Of a stretch of 64,000 nt of DNA, positions 35,245 to 47,079 are shown one piece after another (the stretch's first letter is position 1; every line of letters begins with the position of its first letter). The notes below the pieces were generated by a model. It made no database searches, was not told where the DNA came from, and saw only the letters and a list, made by a program, of their open reading frames with translations. The stretch covers positions 8,742,001 through 8,806,000 of the forward strand of contig NC_016457.1 in NCBI RefSeq assembly GCF_000226115.1, in the 5' to 3' direction. Source of the DNA: Thermothielavioides terrestris NRRL 8126 (Eukaryota > Ascomycota > Sordariomycetes > Sordariales > Chaetomiaceae). The translations under genes and the position numbers were made by a program.

Positions 35245-37272
35245 ATGATGGGAAGCCCGGGTTTCTCAAAAGCCGCCCGGCGGCTACATTGTTTTTGTTT
35301 GATTTTGGCCCTCGGGTCTTTTGTCTGGGGGTGAGCAAATCATTTTCTTCCGTGAGATCCAGAGTCACCAAAAACCTGAAGGGTCCCTGGTGATGGGGAG
35401 AAAATGCCGGGCGAGACCTGAACACGGCCAGTTTCACTCAGGCTTTGTAATTGTCCCCCAGAGCACTAACGGCATGGCTGCTCAGCTACAACGTCGGCGT
35501 CCTCGCCTCAGTTCTTGCCCATCCGGGATTCAAGGACACGCTCGAGGAACTGGATGCGCCGCAAAGCGGCCTCATCACCGCCATATACTACCTCGGCTCG
35601 TGGCTAAGCTATGTGTTCCTCGCGCATCCGCTCGCCGACCGGTTTGGCCGCCGCTATGCTGCTGTGGCGGGTATGTCGGTGACATGCATCGGCCAGGCAT
35701 TGCAAGTTGGCGCCTCCAGGCCGTCGGCCTTCGCCATGGTCATTGCTGGTCGCATCATTGGCGGTTTGGGCTCCGCAATCATCTCGACAAGCGTCCCGCT
35801 CTACCAAAGGTGAGCACTGCCGCGCTCAGGCCACAAGATTGTTGCGAATGTGCTGCTGCCGCGGATCCGAGCGGGTGCTGATTTCTATAACCCCCTTACA
35901 GTGAGGTGGCTCCGCCGAGACAACGCGGTAGACTCGTCGTCATGAACCATATCGGCTTCGTCGCGGGCTTAGCATCCGGTTTCTGGTCTGTCGCATTCAA
36001 AAGTTCCTCCGGCCAGAGGCTGTAGGGGGCTTCACGCTGACTGGCCGACAGGGTTGGCTATGCTATGACTTTCTGGAACGACGAGCGCGGCCAGTCTGCC
36101 GGATGGCGCTGTTCCCTGGCCGTCTCGTTCATCCCCGCCTTCTTCTTCCTCATCGCCCTTCCGTTTATGCATGAATCGTAAGAACACACGTGTCGCGGAC
36201 CACCTAGACGTCCTCAAGCTGCTCTTCTCCCTCCTCCGCGCGTCGCTGCAAATGCTAACGGCCACCGCCTTGCCCAGGCCTCGTTGGCTCGTAGAACATG
36301 GCAAACCTGAGAAAGCTCTCAAGACGCTGCAGTTCTACCGTGAGGGTTACTACACACCCGAGGAGATCAAAACCGAGCTTGCCGAGATCGAGCGCTCCGT
36401 TGACACCTTTAAGGTCTCCGGCCTCACCTGGCTATCGTTGCTTACCGACCGAAGCCTCTTCGCTCGCATGTGGCGGGCGGCTGTTCTGCAATTTATGGCG
36501 CAAATGTGCGGAGCCACGGCTATGAAGTATTACCTACCAACTCTCTTCAAAGCCTTGGGCCTGGGATACCGTCTTTCTTTGCTCGCTGGCGGCATCGAAA
36601 GCACCCTCAAGATAGGATGCACGGTGATAGAGATGCTCATAATCGACAAAGTCGGCCGGAGGCTTACCCTGGCCGCTGGTGCGGCAGTCATGGCTTTCGC
36701 ACTGATGGTGAGAGGATCTTCAAGACACCGTGGTTGCTCTGATGAGGCTCACTCACGCCCATATTCAGATCAATGGCGCTTTGCCGCTCGCGTACCCGAA
36801 TAACACGAACAGGGCAGCTGACTACATCTGCATCATCTTCATATTCGTCTACTCGCTCGGCTACAGCTTGGGCTTTGGCCCCGCAGCCTGGGTGTATGGC
36901 TCTGAGGTATGAACCCCAGAACAATGATGGGTCTAGTTGCTCGCCCGCCTAAGGTAGAGAGATGGCTCACGTTGGCAGATCTTCCCCACCGCCGTGCGTG
37001 CTCGGGGGCTCAGCCTGGCCGCTTCCGGCGGTGCTATCGGTTCCATTGTTGTCGCCCAGATATGGCCAGTGGGCATCGCGAATCTTGGGTCCAAGGTCTA
37101 TTTCTTCTTCATGGCTGTCAACCTGGTGTGTGTGCCAATCATCTACCTGCTATATCCTGAGACCAAGGGACGCCCCCTGGAGGACATGGATGTGCTCTTT
37201 GGAGGGAGCCCGGGGAGCTCCGCTGAGAACCTTTTGGGCGAGCAAGGGGACCACGCACGGTCCCGGGTGTGA
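35245..37272 (+). CDS. MFS sugar transporter (sugar porter family)
   Basis: Twelve-span plasma-membrane sugar/H+ symporter of 493 aa. Seven exons: 35245-35330, 35486-35809, 35902-35985, 36052-36177, 36278-36707, 36769-36906 and 36979-37272. The first exon encodes MMGSPGFSK followed by span 1 and joins to YNVGVLAS, restoring the family GYDxGV-like motif. Other marks are ADRFGRRYAAVAG, RIIGGLGSAI, SEVAPPRQRG, the PRWLVEHGKPEKAL loop, DKVGRRLTL, and PETKGRPLEDMD after span 12. The N-terminal model rests on frame and motif; the cytosolic lead is shorter than usual. The sugar transported cannot be told from sequence. Confidence 0.87.
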
Positions 37273-37735
37273 GATGTTGGGACTGAATAGCTTTCGACAT
37301 GCCCAGCTGTGCAGGATAGTAGCATCTCCTTGCCGGGTTTCTTATGAATGCTGATTTGTTGTGAAGCTGACGCGTGGCGAAGCCTGAGTATTCCGAGGTC
37401 CCATGGTAAATGGCCTGTTGTTTTGTTGTTTCGTGATCTGGTTTTTCATTCTGCCTTCACCCACGGGGCCATCTTTTTCTCCGACGTTCTTGAATGAAAC
37501 CTTACCAGGTACTACCGCTCCCTAGAACCTACATAGGCTGTTGTATGGGCCTGCCGAGGTTACATAGTAGAGCCAGAGAAAGCCCTTCTCGTGTCCTCTG
37601 ACCGCAACGGAAGAAAGCACGAACCACTGGGCACTCTGAAATGGTGTGCATTGCAAGTCTCCGACCATATTTCTATTCTGCTCTCAGATCAGCTACGGGA
37701 CGGGGAACGGACGTGACTTGAAGCGGGTACCGTAG
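37273..37735. other. Convergent intergenic region
   Basis: 3' flank of the sugar transporter and the end of the lyase remnant. Nothing else seen. Confidence 0.5.
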
Positions 37736-38340
37736 GTGGTACAATGTGCAAACCCTGGGCACGGCTCACGAAGTTGCGACTCAGGAAGGTCGAACCGCTG
37801 CTACCAGAGAGAGAGCTGACGGCGATGGTGTTGCTGCCGGCAACCAGCTTGCCAGCCGGGATGCCGACGGTATATATCTCGCCGTAACCAAAGTACGCCC
37901 CTCAGTTAACACCACGACTGTTGAACTTGGTCGGTGCCGACGGCGCCGGCCCCATCCAGCCGTTGACAGTAGGTTGCAGGCGGCCGCCTGCGAACTGAGG
38001 GTCGTCAAGATGCGAAGCGTGGCCGCTCCGGGAGCGCTGGCCAGGTTGAAACGGATCACGACCGTGTCATTGACAGCCTGGAAGAACGCCATGGGGAATT
38101 CGGAGAGCGGCGAGGAACCCACGGTGTATGTCAGAGGACCCCAAGCTGGCCATGCGGCTGTCGGAGGGGTGCATCCTGAGGAACTTGCCGGCGTTGCAAA
38201 AACCCGTCGGCCGCCCATCATAGTCCCCGATCTGGAAAAAGGTGTTCCGCGATGTGTTGAAGGCGCTGGCAATGTTGTGCGTGGCGGTTTGCCCGGCCGA
38301 CACGGTGAGAATACTAGTGGCCTTCTGAAACTCTGTTTTG
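37736..38340 (-). pseudogene. Decayed C-terminal part of a rhamnogalacturonan lyase (PL4-like)
   Basis: Translating the minus strand in pieces gives the C-terminal carbohydrate-binding domain of a family 4 rhamnogalacturonan lyase: [85 protein letters not shown] and [10 protein letters not shown]. These lie in three frames. An extra base near 38143 shifts the frame after SDSRMAS, a missing base near 37995 shifts it after TTLS, and a TGA at 37904-37902 replaces a codon within SRGVN-GAYFGYG. The catalytic N-terminal part is absent; only about 350 bp separate the recognisable remnant plus its blurred flank from RPS28. No intron would explain all three breaks. The family call is from memory of the domain, by eye. 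Confidence 0.75.
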
Positions 38341-39080
38341 GTCCTCGCTCGCTTTCAGCGGCACGACCGAGCCTCGGGACGACGAATTAAGAGCCCCTGG
38401 TTCACAAGGACCTAACGGATTGGCAAGCGCGTCTGGTAAGAACGTCCAGTGGATCTCGATGCCGAGGGACGAGGGGTTGACAAGCCGAGATACCACGCAG
38501 CAAGAGCATCCTGGACGTTTCCGACGCTTAGCTGAACACCAAAGCGGTTGTGCGGCGGCCAACAGCCCCGGCTTTGAGGTAATGCGATACGCAAGGGGTT
38601 GGTTGACTGACCCAGCCGCCACAGGACTCGGCCTTCACCAAGGCGACGCGTCTCGCTCATGCACAAACAGGATCCATTCAGAGGCAGCACCTTTGACGCC
38701 GCATGCTGGCGAGTTTGCTGCACAAATCCGGCTCTGGAGTACACAGTATCGATGCTGAGGAAGGGACACCGCACCGTTCCCCCTTGGCGTTAGGAAACTC
38801 TCGAAGGAACCAGCTGGATGTTCGCCTTTCGACGCCCCAAATCACCCCAGCCCAGCCACAGCACCACGATATCCGCAGGAACCGGCGCAGCCTCAGCGCC
38901 GTGTAGGATTTGTGGAGAGCAATAATCGCGATACCGTTCTACCGAACGCCCATATGTGACCGTCCCACACCTCCTTCGCTGCGGCCCAGGACGACCGTCT
39001 GACCCAGCATGCAGAGACGGTAGCTGAAAACCGTTGCCACTTTCCCTCCATCAACCCACAACCCCCAAAGCACCGGTACT
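38341..39080. other. Region between lyase remnant and RPS28
   Basis: May contain further decayed lyase sequence on the minus strand, but I could not align it with confidence. It also holds the RPS28 3' flank. Confidence 0.4.
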
Positions 39081-39420
39081 TTATCTCAGGCGGCGGGCCT
39101 CGCGCTCGGATTCTAGGAGAACAAGGATGTCGTCCTCGCGGACTGGGTTACGGCCAGAAATTAGTCGGATTATCTCGGCCACTTGGGGGAGCTGCGGGAG
39201 CATACCGGGACCCTTAACGTTCCTGATAATGGAGCGAGTGGTGTCGTCCATGAACTCAACGCGCACCTGGGTGACACCACCACGAGAACCTGCATTCCGG
39301 CGTTATCAGCATGGATGAGCGCGCAAAATCCGGGCCATAATCGAGGGGGTGTGGCGTACCGGTTCTGCCGAGGACTCGGGTGACCTTGACGAGCTTGACA
39401 GGAGCCTTCGAGGAATCCAT
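39081..39420 (-). CDS. rps28: 40S ribosomal protein S28 (eS28)
   Basis: Small-subunit ribosomal protein at the mRNA exit side. Three exons, 39420-39360, 39289-39206 and 39142-39081, join to a 68-aa protein starting [20 protein letters not shown] and ending [32 protein letters not shown] is nearly invariant in eukaryotes, which fixes both splice junctions. Introns are 70 and 63 nt. Length is exactly that expected of the family. The gene is easily missed because its exons are so short. Confidence 0.97.
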
Positions 39421-41142
39421 TTTCGCAACTGATAACTTGCTTAACCCGAGGGAGAATCGGTCAAATCGGTCACCAGATCGTGATTGCGGGAGGGCTTGCC
39501 GAGTTGCGAAATTTCACCCCGATTCAATTGTGCGGAGCCAAAATCGCAGGGCTGCAGGAAATATCTATTTCCGGTCCGCTGTGGCTGAAATTCGGATGTT
39601 ACATTCACGGTGTGGGGTGCAATCGGATGTGAACTTCAAGTGGGGGTCGACGGGCGAATGTGAATGTGTTGGGCAGACCCCGCAAGGTTGCCTACCTCCT
39701 GTGACAGGACCACGAGCTTCGACCCGGGATGCATTTGTCTACGCTCCAGGTCGCGAGCATTCAAGGAAGCCAAACTCGACCAAGTAGCAAGCAAGTTGTC
39801 GGCTTCGCTCGCTGCTCAAACAACAACGAGCAGGATAACTGCCAGATATCTGTCGGTCAAGCAATGCAGGCCGTATTCAAGCATCTTTCCCAGATTCTCA
39901 CACTCGGTTTCATAAACAATATGTTATGTTTGGTCGAGAATACTGTTACCCTCCTACCCAAGCAAAGGGGTCTGGATCGTTGGGCTCCCGAAAAGTGGGA
40001 AGGAGATATACTGTGTAAACTTGGCATCAAGGACAAGGAACGTCTCTTCCAATCTCATGCGCTGCCCGGAGGGTCTCTGGAACCGCGGCAAGACCCTGAA
40101 CAACCTACATACCGACAGAGGTGGCCGATCCAACCCGTGTTACTACCCTGCACGGCTTCACATTTCTGGCTCGTCAGCTTGGTCTACCGACAAGTTTCCA
40201 GATAAGAACAGTCTGTGGGCGAGGTTCCTGTAACATGCACATAAACGCCCCCGCGAAACTGTCCATTGTAGTGTAGGGATGGACGTGGCGGAACTGTGTC
40301 GCTCACCCTAAATGGGAAAACAACGCGAGGGCCAGAGGTAACAGACAGATGGGCTGATGGACAAGTGAGTAACGGCACGAATCTTAGGAAGCTCGCTTGC
40401 CAAATGTTGAGGGTTTGGCTGATTGATGCTCCTTCCAGCCTTCTCTCAACTCGGTCACCATCCAGGTCCAGGGGGGTCCAGCTGGTCCATTCACGCAGCC
40501 CGCCTCGTTGGATCTTCCGAGTGTTGTGGGGTGTCGCTGCGAGGCTTTCCTCGAAGCCGATGTGCAAGGAAAGCCAACAAACAGTTTCTCCTGAGCCTCG
40601 AACGGATTGGTCGCTGGTACCTCGGCACCTCAAGTTCAGCTGCAACTGCGGGCCTCGGACCTCGCGATGGCGCACGCGTACTTGGAACTTTTGAATACCA
40701 AGTACTCGTAATTACAGAATCGATACTCCGAGGTGTTTGACCACTGTGGGTCTGTACGACAGTTATCTCGTTGTGAACCGGTTCCAGTCCGCAGCGTTAT
40801 CTTCCAGGTTCCTTCTTCCGCACACTAGGTACGGAGGTACTGCGGTAAAATTCCATTGCAGGCGGGTCGCCTGATCGTGTCGCTGTGTCGGGATTAACTA
40901 ACCCGCTCCGGACGGCTGTTATGGCCCTGGTCGTACCTACGTCACGAGTTCCCTCCTCCAGCAAGGCCGCCAACAGCGCGAAAACGCCCGAAACCAAGTA
41001 CCATCATGTGCTAGGCATCGCCATGCCCCTTGTCCGTTGCCAAACTTTTTTTGACCTCTTCTGGCTACGAGGACGGTGAGAATGCCCGCGTCAGTCAGGT
41101 CAAGACCGATACCCCAGTCCGTCTGCCAGGAGCTGCACCGTC
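39421..41142. other. Divergent intergenic region
   Basis: About 1.7 kb between RPS28 and the ABC1-family kinase, containing both promoters. No gene, RNA or transposon recognised. Confidence 0.5.
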
Positions 41143-43351
41143 ATGGGGCTTGCTCTCCCGTTACGCCGACTCTGTTGCCAAACAGAGGCTTCGTTCTGCC
41201 TAGGGCGGGCTCCTAGAATTTTTAGGAGCACCGTCCTACCCCATCGGGCGAGCATTCGCGCGTTCTTGTCCGGTGCCGGCGCGCGTCCTCGGTCGCGATC
41301 ATGGCGGCCTCATCGCCTCACCTCCCGCACTCTGATGGCCGCCTCTGGCAGTTGGCTGGCCGCTTCCGCATTCGTCGAGCTTTCAGAGGATGGCAATGCC
41401 GGCCCTGACGAGACTCGCGAGGAGCGCATGCTTGAGATTTCGCGGGAGGAGGTCAGAAAGACCGCTGGCGAGAACGACGGGACTCTGGCCTGGCTATGGC
41501 GCCGCGCCGTGGTGTTCCTAGATCTTTACATCTGGGAGCCCGTATGTACCGGCTTTCGTTTCTTGCAACTCTTCGCCATTTTCGTACCCGTCATCCTGAC
41601 CGTGCCGGCGATCTGGATTGGGCGCCGCCGACCGGAGCGCGATAATGAGCGGTCCGGGACGTTGTGGTGGTATGGCTTTCTAGTGCAGGCTATGGAGTGG
41701 GCAGGTCCTGCTTTCATCAAGGTAACAAGCCACCGGCTTGCAACCGTCGCCTCGTAGCTGACAATGAGGTTGGGCAGTTGGGTCAATGGGCCGCCTCAAG
41801 GTCCGACATCTTCCCGAGCGAACTGTGCGACCTCATGTCGAAGCTTCACGCCAACGCCCCCGCCCACTCTTTGCATGCAACAAAACGGATCGTTCAAGAG
41901 GCTTTTGGAGGCCGTGATTTCGATGACATATTTGATGAATTTGACGAAAGGCCTCTAGGTGTCGGGGCCATCGCGCAAGTATATAAGGCGAAACTGAAGC
42001 CTGACCTTACAATGCCAGGGGATGTCGACGTTCCCCAGGAGCCCCTCGGCCTTCGCCACAACGTCCGCAAGAATGTTGGGTCCGTGTTCAAGAGCAGCCC
42101 AAAGCGCGTCCCGTCGTCATACGTTGCTGTTAAAGTCCAGCACCCAGGCGTCGAAAGAACGGTGCGACGCGACCTCCGCATCATGCGGTTTTTTGCGTGT
42201 GTGCTCAATGCAATACCCACGATGGAATGGCTCTCGCTCCCGGACGAAGTCGACCAATTCGGCTACATGATGAACCTGCAACTGGATCTGCGCATCGAGG
42301 CCGCCAATCTGTCGAGATTCCGCAAAAACTTCAAGGACAGGACTACCGCCTGGTTTCCATTCCCCTATACGGATTTCTGCACTCGGAATGTGCTCATTGA
42401 GGAGTTTGCGCACGGCATCCCCCTCGCCGACTTTATGGCAAATGGGGGAGGCGTGTTCCAGCACGATATCGCGTCTGAGGGTCTCGACGCCTTTTTGCGC
42501 ATGCTCCTCCTTGACAACTTTGTTCACGCCGACCTCCACCCGGGAAACATCATGGTGCGGTTTTATGAGGCCGATCGGCCCAGCTTGCACCTGCGACGCT
42601 CGCCCGAAAAGCCTGGCATCGCTCGGGACGGAGATGTGACGGAAAAGGTGCTATCGCGCCTACGTCCCTACCGCCACAACAAGGCCCTCTGGGACGCGGA
42701 GTTGGCCGAGATTGACCGCGAGGGTTTCCGCCCACAGCTCGTCTTCATCGACACGGGCCTCGTGACGGAGCTCAACGCCACCAATCGGCGCAACTTCCTC
42801 GACCTCTTTCGAGCTGTGGCCGAGTTCGACGGTTACAAAGCTGGCCAACTGATGTGCGAGCGGTGTCGGCAGCCCGATGCAGTTCTGGACAGCGAGGTGT
42901 TTGCCCTGAAGATGCAGCATCTAGTGCTCGGTGTAAAGAGTCGGACACTCGCCCTCGGCAACATCAAGATTGGCGACATCCTGCAGCAAGTTCTAGGCAT
43001 GGTGAGGCAACACCACGTCCGCCTCGAGGGCGATTTCGTCAATGTCGTCATCAGCATCCTGCTGCTCGAGGGTATCGGCCGCAGCCTGAACCCTGACCTC
43101 GACCTTCTCAGCAGCTCTCTCCCGATACTAAGACAACTGGGCGCTCAGAGCGGAAAGGACATGGTCAAAGAGGGCGACTTCTCGATGTTGATGGTCTGGG
43201 TGGGCCTCGAGACCAGGAGATTCATGCAGGCCAGTGTTGAAGACGTAAGTTGATGTTATCCGTGCTCCCCACCTCCTTTGCCCCGCCTAATAACCGTCAT
43301 TTGCAGGTTGAGAGATGTGTTCGATACGATCTCCTCTCCCCTAATGTTTAA
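41143..43351 (+). CDS. Mitochondrial ABC1/ADCK (UbiB-like) atypical kinase, ADCK2-like
   Basis: Atypical protein kinase-like protein of the UbiB family, linked to mitochondrial lipid and coenzyme Q metabolism. Exons 41143-41721, 41778-43244 and 43307-43351 encode 696 aa. The Arg-rich, acid-free N-terminus suits mitochondrial import. A hydrophobic segment (LQLFAIFVPVILTVPAIWI, about 145-165) precedes the UbiB hallmark KxGQ (KLGQW) at about 193, which spans the first splice junction. Then come the Ala/Gly loop GVGAIAQVYKAKL, the lysine in YVAVKVQHPG (about 311), the catalytic HADLHPGN (about 443) and FIDTG (about 518) as the DFG equivalent. The last exon adds only VERCVRYDLLSPNV. The loop style suggests the ADCK2 branch rather than COQ8; this is less certain. 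Confidence 0.9.
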
Positions 43352-43906
43352 GAGTCCTGCAGCTCCGCTGTGGTGTTCCCGCCTCGGGCACGGCTTTGGA
43401 TGTCGCTGTGGGGAAAACGGTTCAAGGCTCTGAGGGTACCCCTACGTCGTCAGTGTAGAACTGCACTGGTGCTTAGTATTATTATTCACAATCAGCACAA
43501 AAGAATAAGCGTAAGGCAAACTGTCCACAGCATCTCGTGAGGGCCCTCTTGTCCGGCCATTCATCTTGCTGGCGAGTTTGCTGCACGAAGGTAGTCCACA
43601 GCGACCGCTCGTGTATTCTTACTTGTGCAGTTGCCTTGCCAGGAGCCGCCCATCCCTTGCTGAGGTGCTCAAGGCTTGGCGCACGTGCGGAAATCAGATA
43701 GTTAGATGCACGTCACTGCAACGCCTCCTTCAACGAAAGTCCTCATCTTTTTTTTTTCCGGCCATTTATCGTGACCATCTTCTGCCTTCTAAATCTTCAA
43801 CCTTTCCGTAAGATCAGATTCCACCGAATTGCTTTATTGGTACCTATATAGCCCGTTTGCTCTGTCAGTTATCTCTCCGCCGTATTTATCCATACGCCGA
43901 GTTGAA
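43352..43906. other. Intergenic region
   Basis: About 550 bp containing the kinase 3' end and the heme lyase promoter. No motif stands out. Confidence 0.5.
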
Positions 43907-45049
43907 ATGGGCTGGTTTTGGGCCGACACTGCCCCCCGCGCCGCTGTTGTTCCTCCGGCGGACTCCAGGCACAAGCACCTTGCTGGCGCCGGGACACCTC
44001 CCGTAAGCTTTCAATGTTGACAAGCTGTCTTTGTACCTTCCCCAACAGCTAATGCTCGCGCTAGCCCGGATGCCCCATGCACAAGGCCACCGTCGATGCC
44101 TTCAGGCCGCCTGCATCGTCTCCGACCTCGACGCCCTCTTCCTGCCCGATTCCACATGGCAATCCCGCCGCAAACGCAGCCCTCTCTTCCTGCCCCGTCC
44201 AGCATGGCAGCAGTGGCGCTTCAACCGAGCAAGGACACGAGCAGTCGGTGCTCTCGAAGCTCAACCCCCTGAATTACATGTTCCAGTCCATCTCGCAAGA
44301 ACGGGCCCCGAATCAGACGTACGCGCTACCGACGAGCCGGGCCGAGTCTTCCATCCCAAGGGGCGGCGGCGAGGGCAATTGGGAGTACCCGTCGCCCCAG
44401 CAAATGTACAATGCCCTACTTCGAAAAGGCTACACAGATACAGACATTACCGCTGTTGAGAGCATGGTGGCGGTCCATAACTTTCTGAACGAGGGAGCCT
44501 GGGCCGAAATCGTCGAGTGGGAGCGCCGGTTCGCCAAGGGTCTCTCTCGGGGCTGGGCGGTGAGCAGGCGCGGCGAGGAGAATGCGCCGCTTGAGTTGCG
44601 GCGATTAGAGGCCCAGGAGGGCGGGCAGGCGCAGCCGACCTTGATCAGGTTTCAAGGGAGGCCACAGGAGATGACGCCCAAGGCTGCGCTATTGCAATTG
44701 CTGGGACGGATATATCCGGCTAAGTTTGGGTGAGTGTGCTTGCAAGAATTAAATAGGTGTTGGTGCCGGTAACTGATAGCCTCTCCACAGTACCGATCCT
44801 CCTTTCGATCGCCACGATTGGTACGTCTCGCGCAATGTAAATGGCGGGCAGAAGGAGGTCCGGTATGTGATCGACTTCTACTCGGCACCGCCAGAACCCA
44901 CGGGTGAACCCGTCTTCTACCTCGATGTCCGGCCCGCCATGACCCCGACTGGAGCTGCGGAGCGGCTGATCCGGTGGGGCGGCGATGTTTGGTGGCGGGC
45001 ATCCGGCGGCGAAGTTCGCGAGTCCAACCATCGGAGTCAACAGAAGTGA
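43907..45049 (+). CDS. Holocytochrome c synthase (cytochrome c/c1 heme lyase)
   Basis: Mitochondrial intermembrane-space enzyme that attaches heme to apocytochrome c by thioether bonds. Exons 43907-44002, 44065-44729 and 44791-45049 encode 339 aa. It starts [14 protein letters not shown], usual for fungal members. Three Cys-Pro heme-regulatory motifs follow (GCPMH, SCPIPH, SCPVQH). The catalytic body runs from [19 protein letters not shown] through [37 protein letters not shown] and [13 protein letters not shown] to [11 protein letters not shown]. The His in [14 protein letters not shown] matches the heme-ligand position known for human HCCS. I cannot decide between the cytochrome c (CYC3) and c1 (CYT2) specificities. 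Confidence 0.92.
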
Positions 45050-45415
45050 CGGTGCCGAAATTCCAGGCTCAGTCGGCGACGATTCATATGGAGCGAGTGC
45101 TCGGTGTCCATCTCGGGCACGGGCATGGAGGACTCGTCCCATGAAGAACCGGTTTGCTTTGTCGTTCAGGTCGTGTGTTTTTAGTCTCTCCTCACGTGTA
45201 TAATGACCGGCCTTATTATTGTATATACCTATGTATGGTCCTTACATATCATCCTGCCTGTCTGAGTTATTCGCCACGGCCCTCGTTAGCGCTTTCGGGC
45301 TTAGCCTGTTTTGTAACCGGACATAATCTGTCCACCACCCAGTCTTCCGCCAAGCTCCCTCGGCCCCCGCTCATCTTCTGTATCTCAAGAAATACTCTCC
45401 GTAAAAGGATTGACG
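45050..45415. other. Intergenic region
   Basis: Short spacer between the heme lyase and the methyltransferase. Nothing specific seen. Confidence 0.5.
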
Positions 45416-47079
45416 ATGATAGTCCCAACCGACCGGCTGCCTGTGGCCGAATCAGGGGCGCCGGCCTCAGAGCCCTGCATTGCCGCGGCGGCGGTTGGTG
45501 AATCGAGATCGGCAGCGGCTGCTTCCACCCCGCTGGAGGTTCCTCACGGGGGCGCTGTCACATATCCCGCAACCTTGGAATCGCAAACCCGAGGCGGCGG
45601 CGCCCGGTCCTTTACGGGTTCTAGTCACTTCTCTGTTGACCTGAGTGTATGTCAGGTCAAGCCCTCTCGGCCAACGTTCGTCTCGCCTTTTCATGGCACT
45701 AACGGCATCAGATTGATCGAGATGACGACCGCGAAGCCAGCGATGTGCCTGGATCCGGGCCGTGAGTCCTTCATTAGGTTCCTCGGAAAGGAGAAGTTGG
45801 TGTGCTGCCTGCTGATCCTCCTGGACGCCAGTTCGCCTTCGAGCGCATCCGTGAGTCCCAGCCTGTACGAATTCGTCCAGGAAAACGGCCGGACGTTCCA
45901 CAAGTACAAGCAAGGGAGTACGTTGATTCTAGGACCCCCACCTTCGAAGGCAACATGGGCGTCCAGCTAGCTGACTCCCAACGACAGAATACTTTCTTCC
46001 CAACGACGAGGTAAGCGTGGCAAGTTCTGTGACTGTCCTGATGGCTGCATTCCTGACTGGTCTCCCAACGCAAGAGAGAGCAAGATCGCCTAGGTGTGTT
46101 GTGGACCCCCGTGTTTCGATCCTACTGCCCCAGCTGACTCTTGTCAGATCTGCAACACGCCATATCCAAGTTCTTGTTGAAAGATAAGCTTGGGCTTGCC
46201 CCCGTGGAGCATCCGAGGCGTGTGCTCGACCTCGGCACGGGCACAGGAATCTGGGCTATCGAGTTCGGTGAGCATTCTTTGACCCCTTCTGCTCTTACAG
46301 AAAGATGTCACTTCCTGCGCATGGTGGTCCTTGGCGGATGCTGACATTGGCGATGCCAAAGCCGAGGAGAACCCCGAGTCCGAGGTGCTGGGCATTGATT
46401 TGAGCCCCATCCAACCCGACTACCTGCCGCCCAACTGCCGCTTTGAGATCGACGACATTGAAGACGACTGGGTTTTCAGCAATAAGTTCGACTACATTCA
46501 CGGACGCTATTTGCTTCCCTTCATCAAGAAGGACTGGGATCTCGTCTTCAAGTCCATCTACGACAACCTGAATCCAGGCGGCTGGGTCGAGTTTCAGGAG
46601 ACCATCATCTACTTTCAGTCCATCGACCAGTCAATCGAGGGAACGGCGCTGCAGCGGTGGAATGCCCTTCTGCTAGAAGGGATCCAAAAGATGGGCCGCA
46701 GCGCGACGGAGGCGTTGCGCTGCAAAAAATACTTGGCGAAAGCCGGGTTTGTCAACCTCGGCGAAAAGAGATTCGCAGTCCCGATGAACCCGTGGGCGAA
46801 AGGCAAGGACCAGAAGACGGTCGGGGCCATGCAAATGGTCAATAATCTCGAGGGTATCGACGGCATTACCATGACCGTCTTTACGCGATCGCTGGGCTGG
46901 TCCCCGAGCGATGTGGAGGAACTGTTGGTGGATGTGAAGAGGGACATGAAGGACCGGAATATACACGCATACATCACCTTGTAAGTACTTGGCCCCCTGG
47001 CGTATCGCCGGCACCCCTGGGCCATGCTGACAGGAGTCTACCGTGTAGAGTCGTTGCTTGGGGCCAGAAGCCCTTCTAG
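45416..47079 (+). CDS. LaeA-like class I SAM-dependent methyltransferase
   Basis: Member of the large fungal UMTA/LaeA-like methyltransferase group. Eight exons fit: 45416-45646, 45712-45761, 45832-45917, 45988-46010 (23 nt), 46075-46093 (19 nt), 46148-46267, 46362-46980 and 47049-47079, giving 392 aa. An Ala/Ser-rich and acidic N-terminus (DRDDDREASDVPGSG) leads to SLYEFVQENGRTFHKYKQG, KYFLPNDE, REQDRLDLQHA, then the SAM-binding motif RVLDLGTGTGIWAIEF, GIDLSPIQPDYLPPNC and DWDLVFKSIYDNLNPGGWVEFQE. The microexons were inferred because only they restore YFLPNDEREQDRLDLQ in phase. The substrate is unknown. LaeA itself is a regulator of secondary metabolism, but most paralogues are uncharacterised, and this one is 37 kb from the PKS. 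Confidence 0.85.

Noticed and set aside
45647..45831. Reading straight through 45416-45917 as one exon of the methyltransferase
   Set aside because: The frame is open but gives an unnatural stretch. Two introns with good branch sites (CACTAAC, GCTGATCC) give the acidic family-like DRDDDREASD leader instead.
45416..47079. LaeA-like gene as the regulator of the PKS patch
   Set aside because: It lies 37 kb away behind many housekeeping genes, and most LaeA-like paralogues are not global regulators; sequence alone gives no link.
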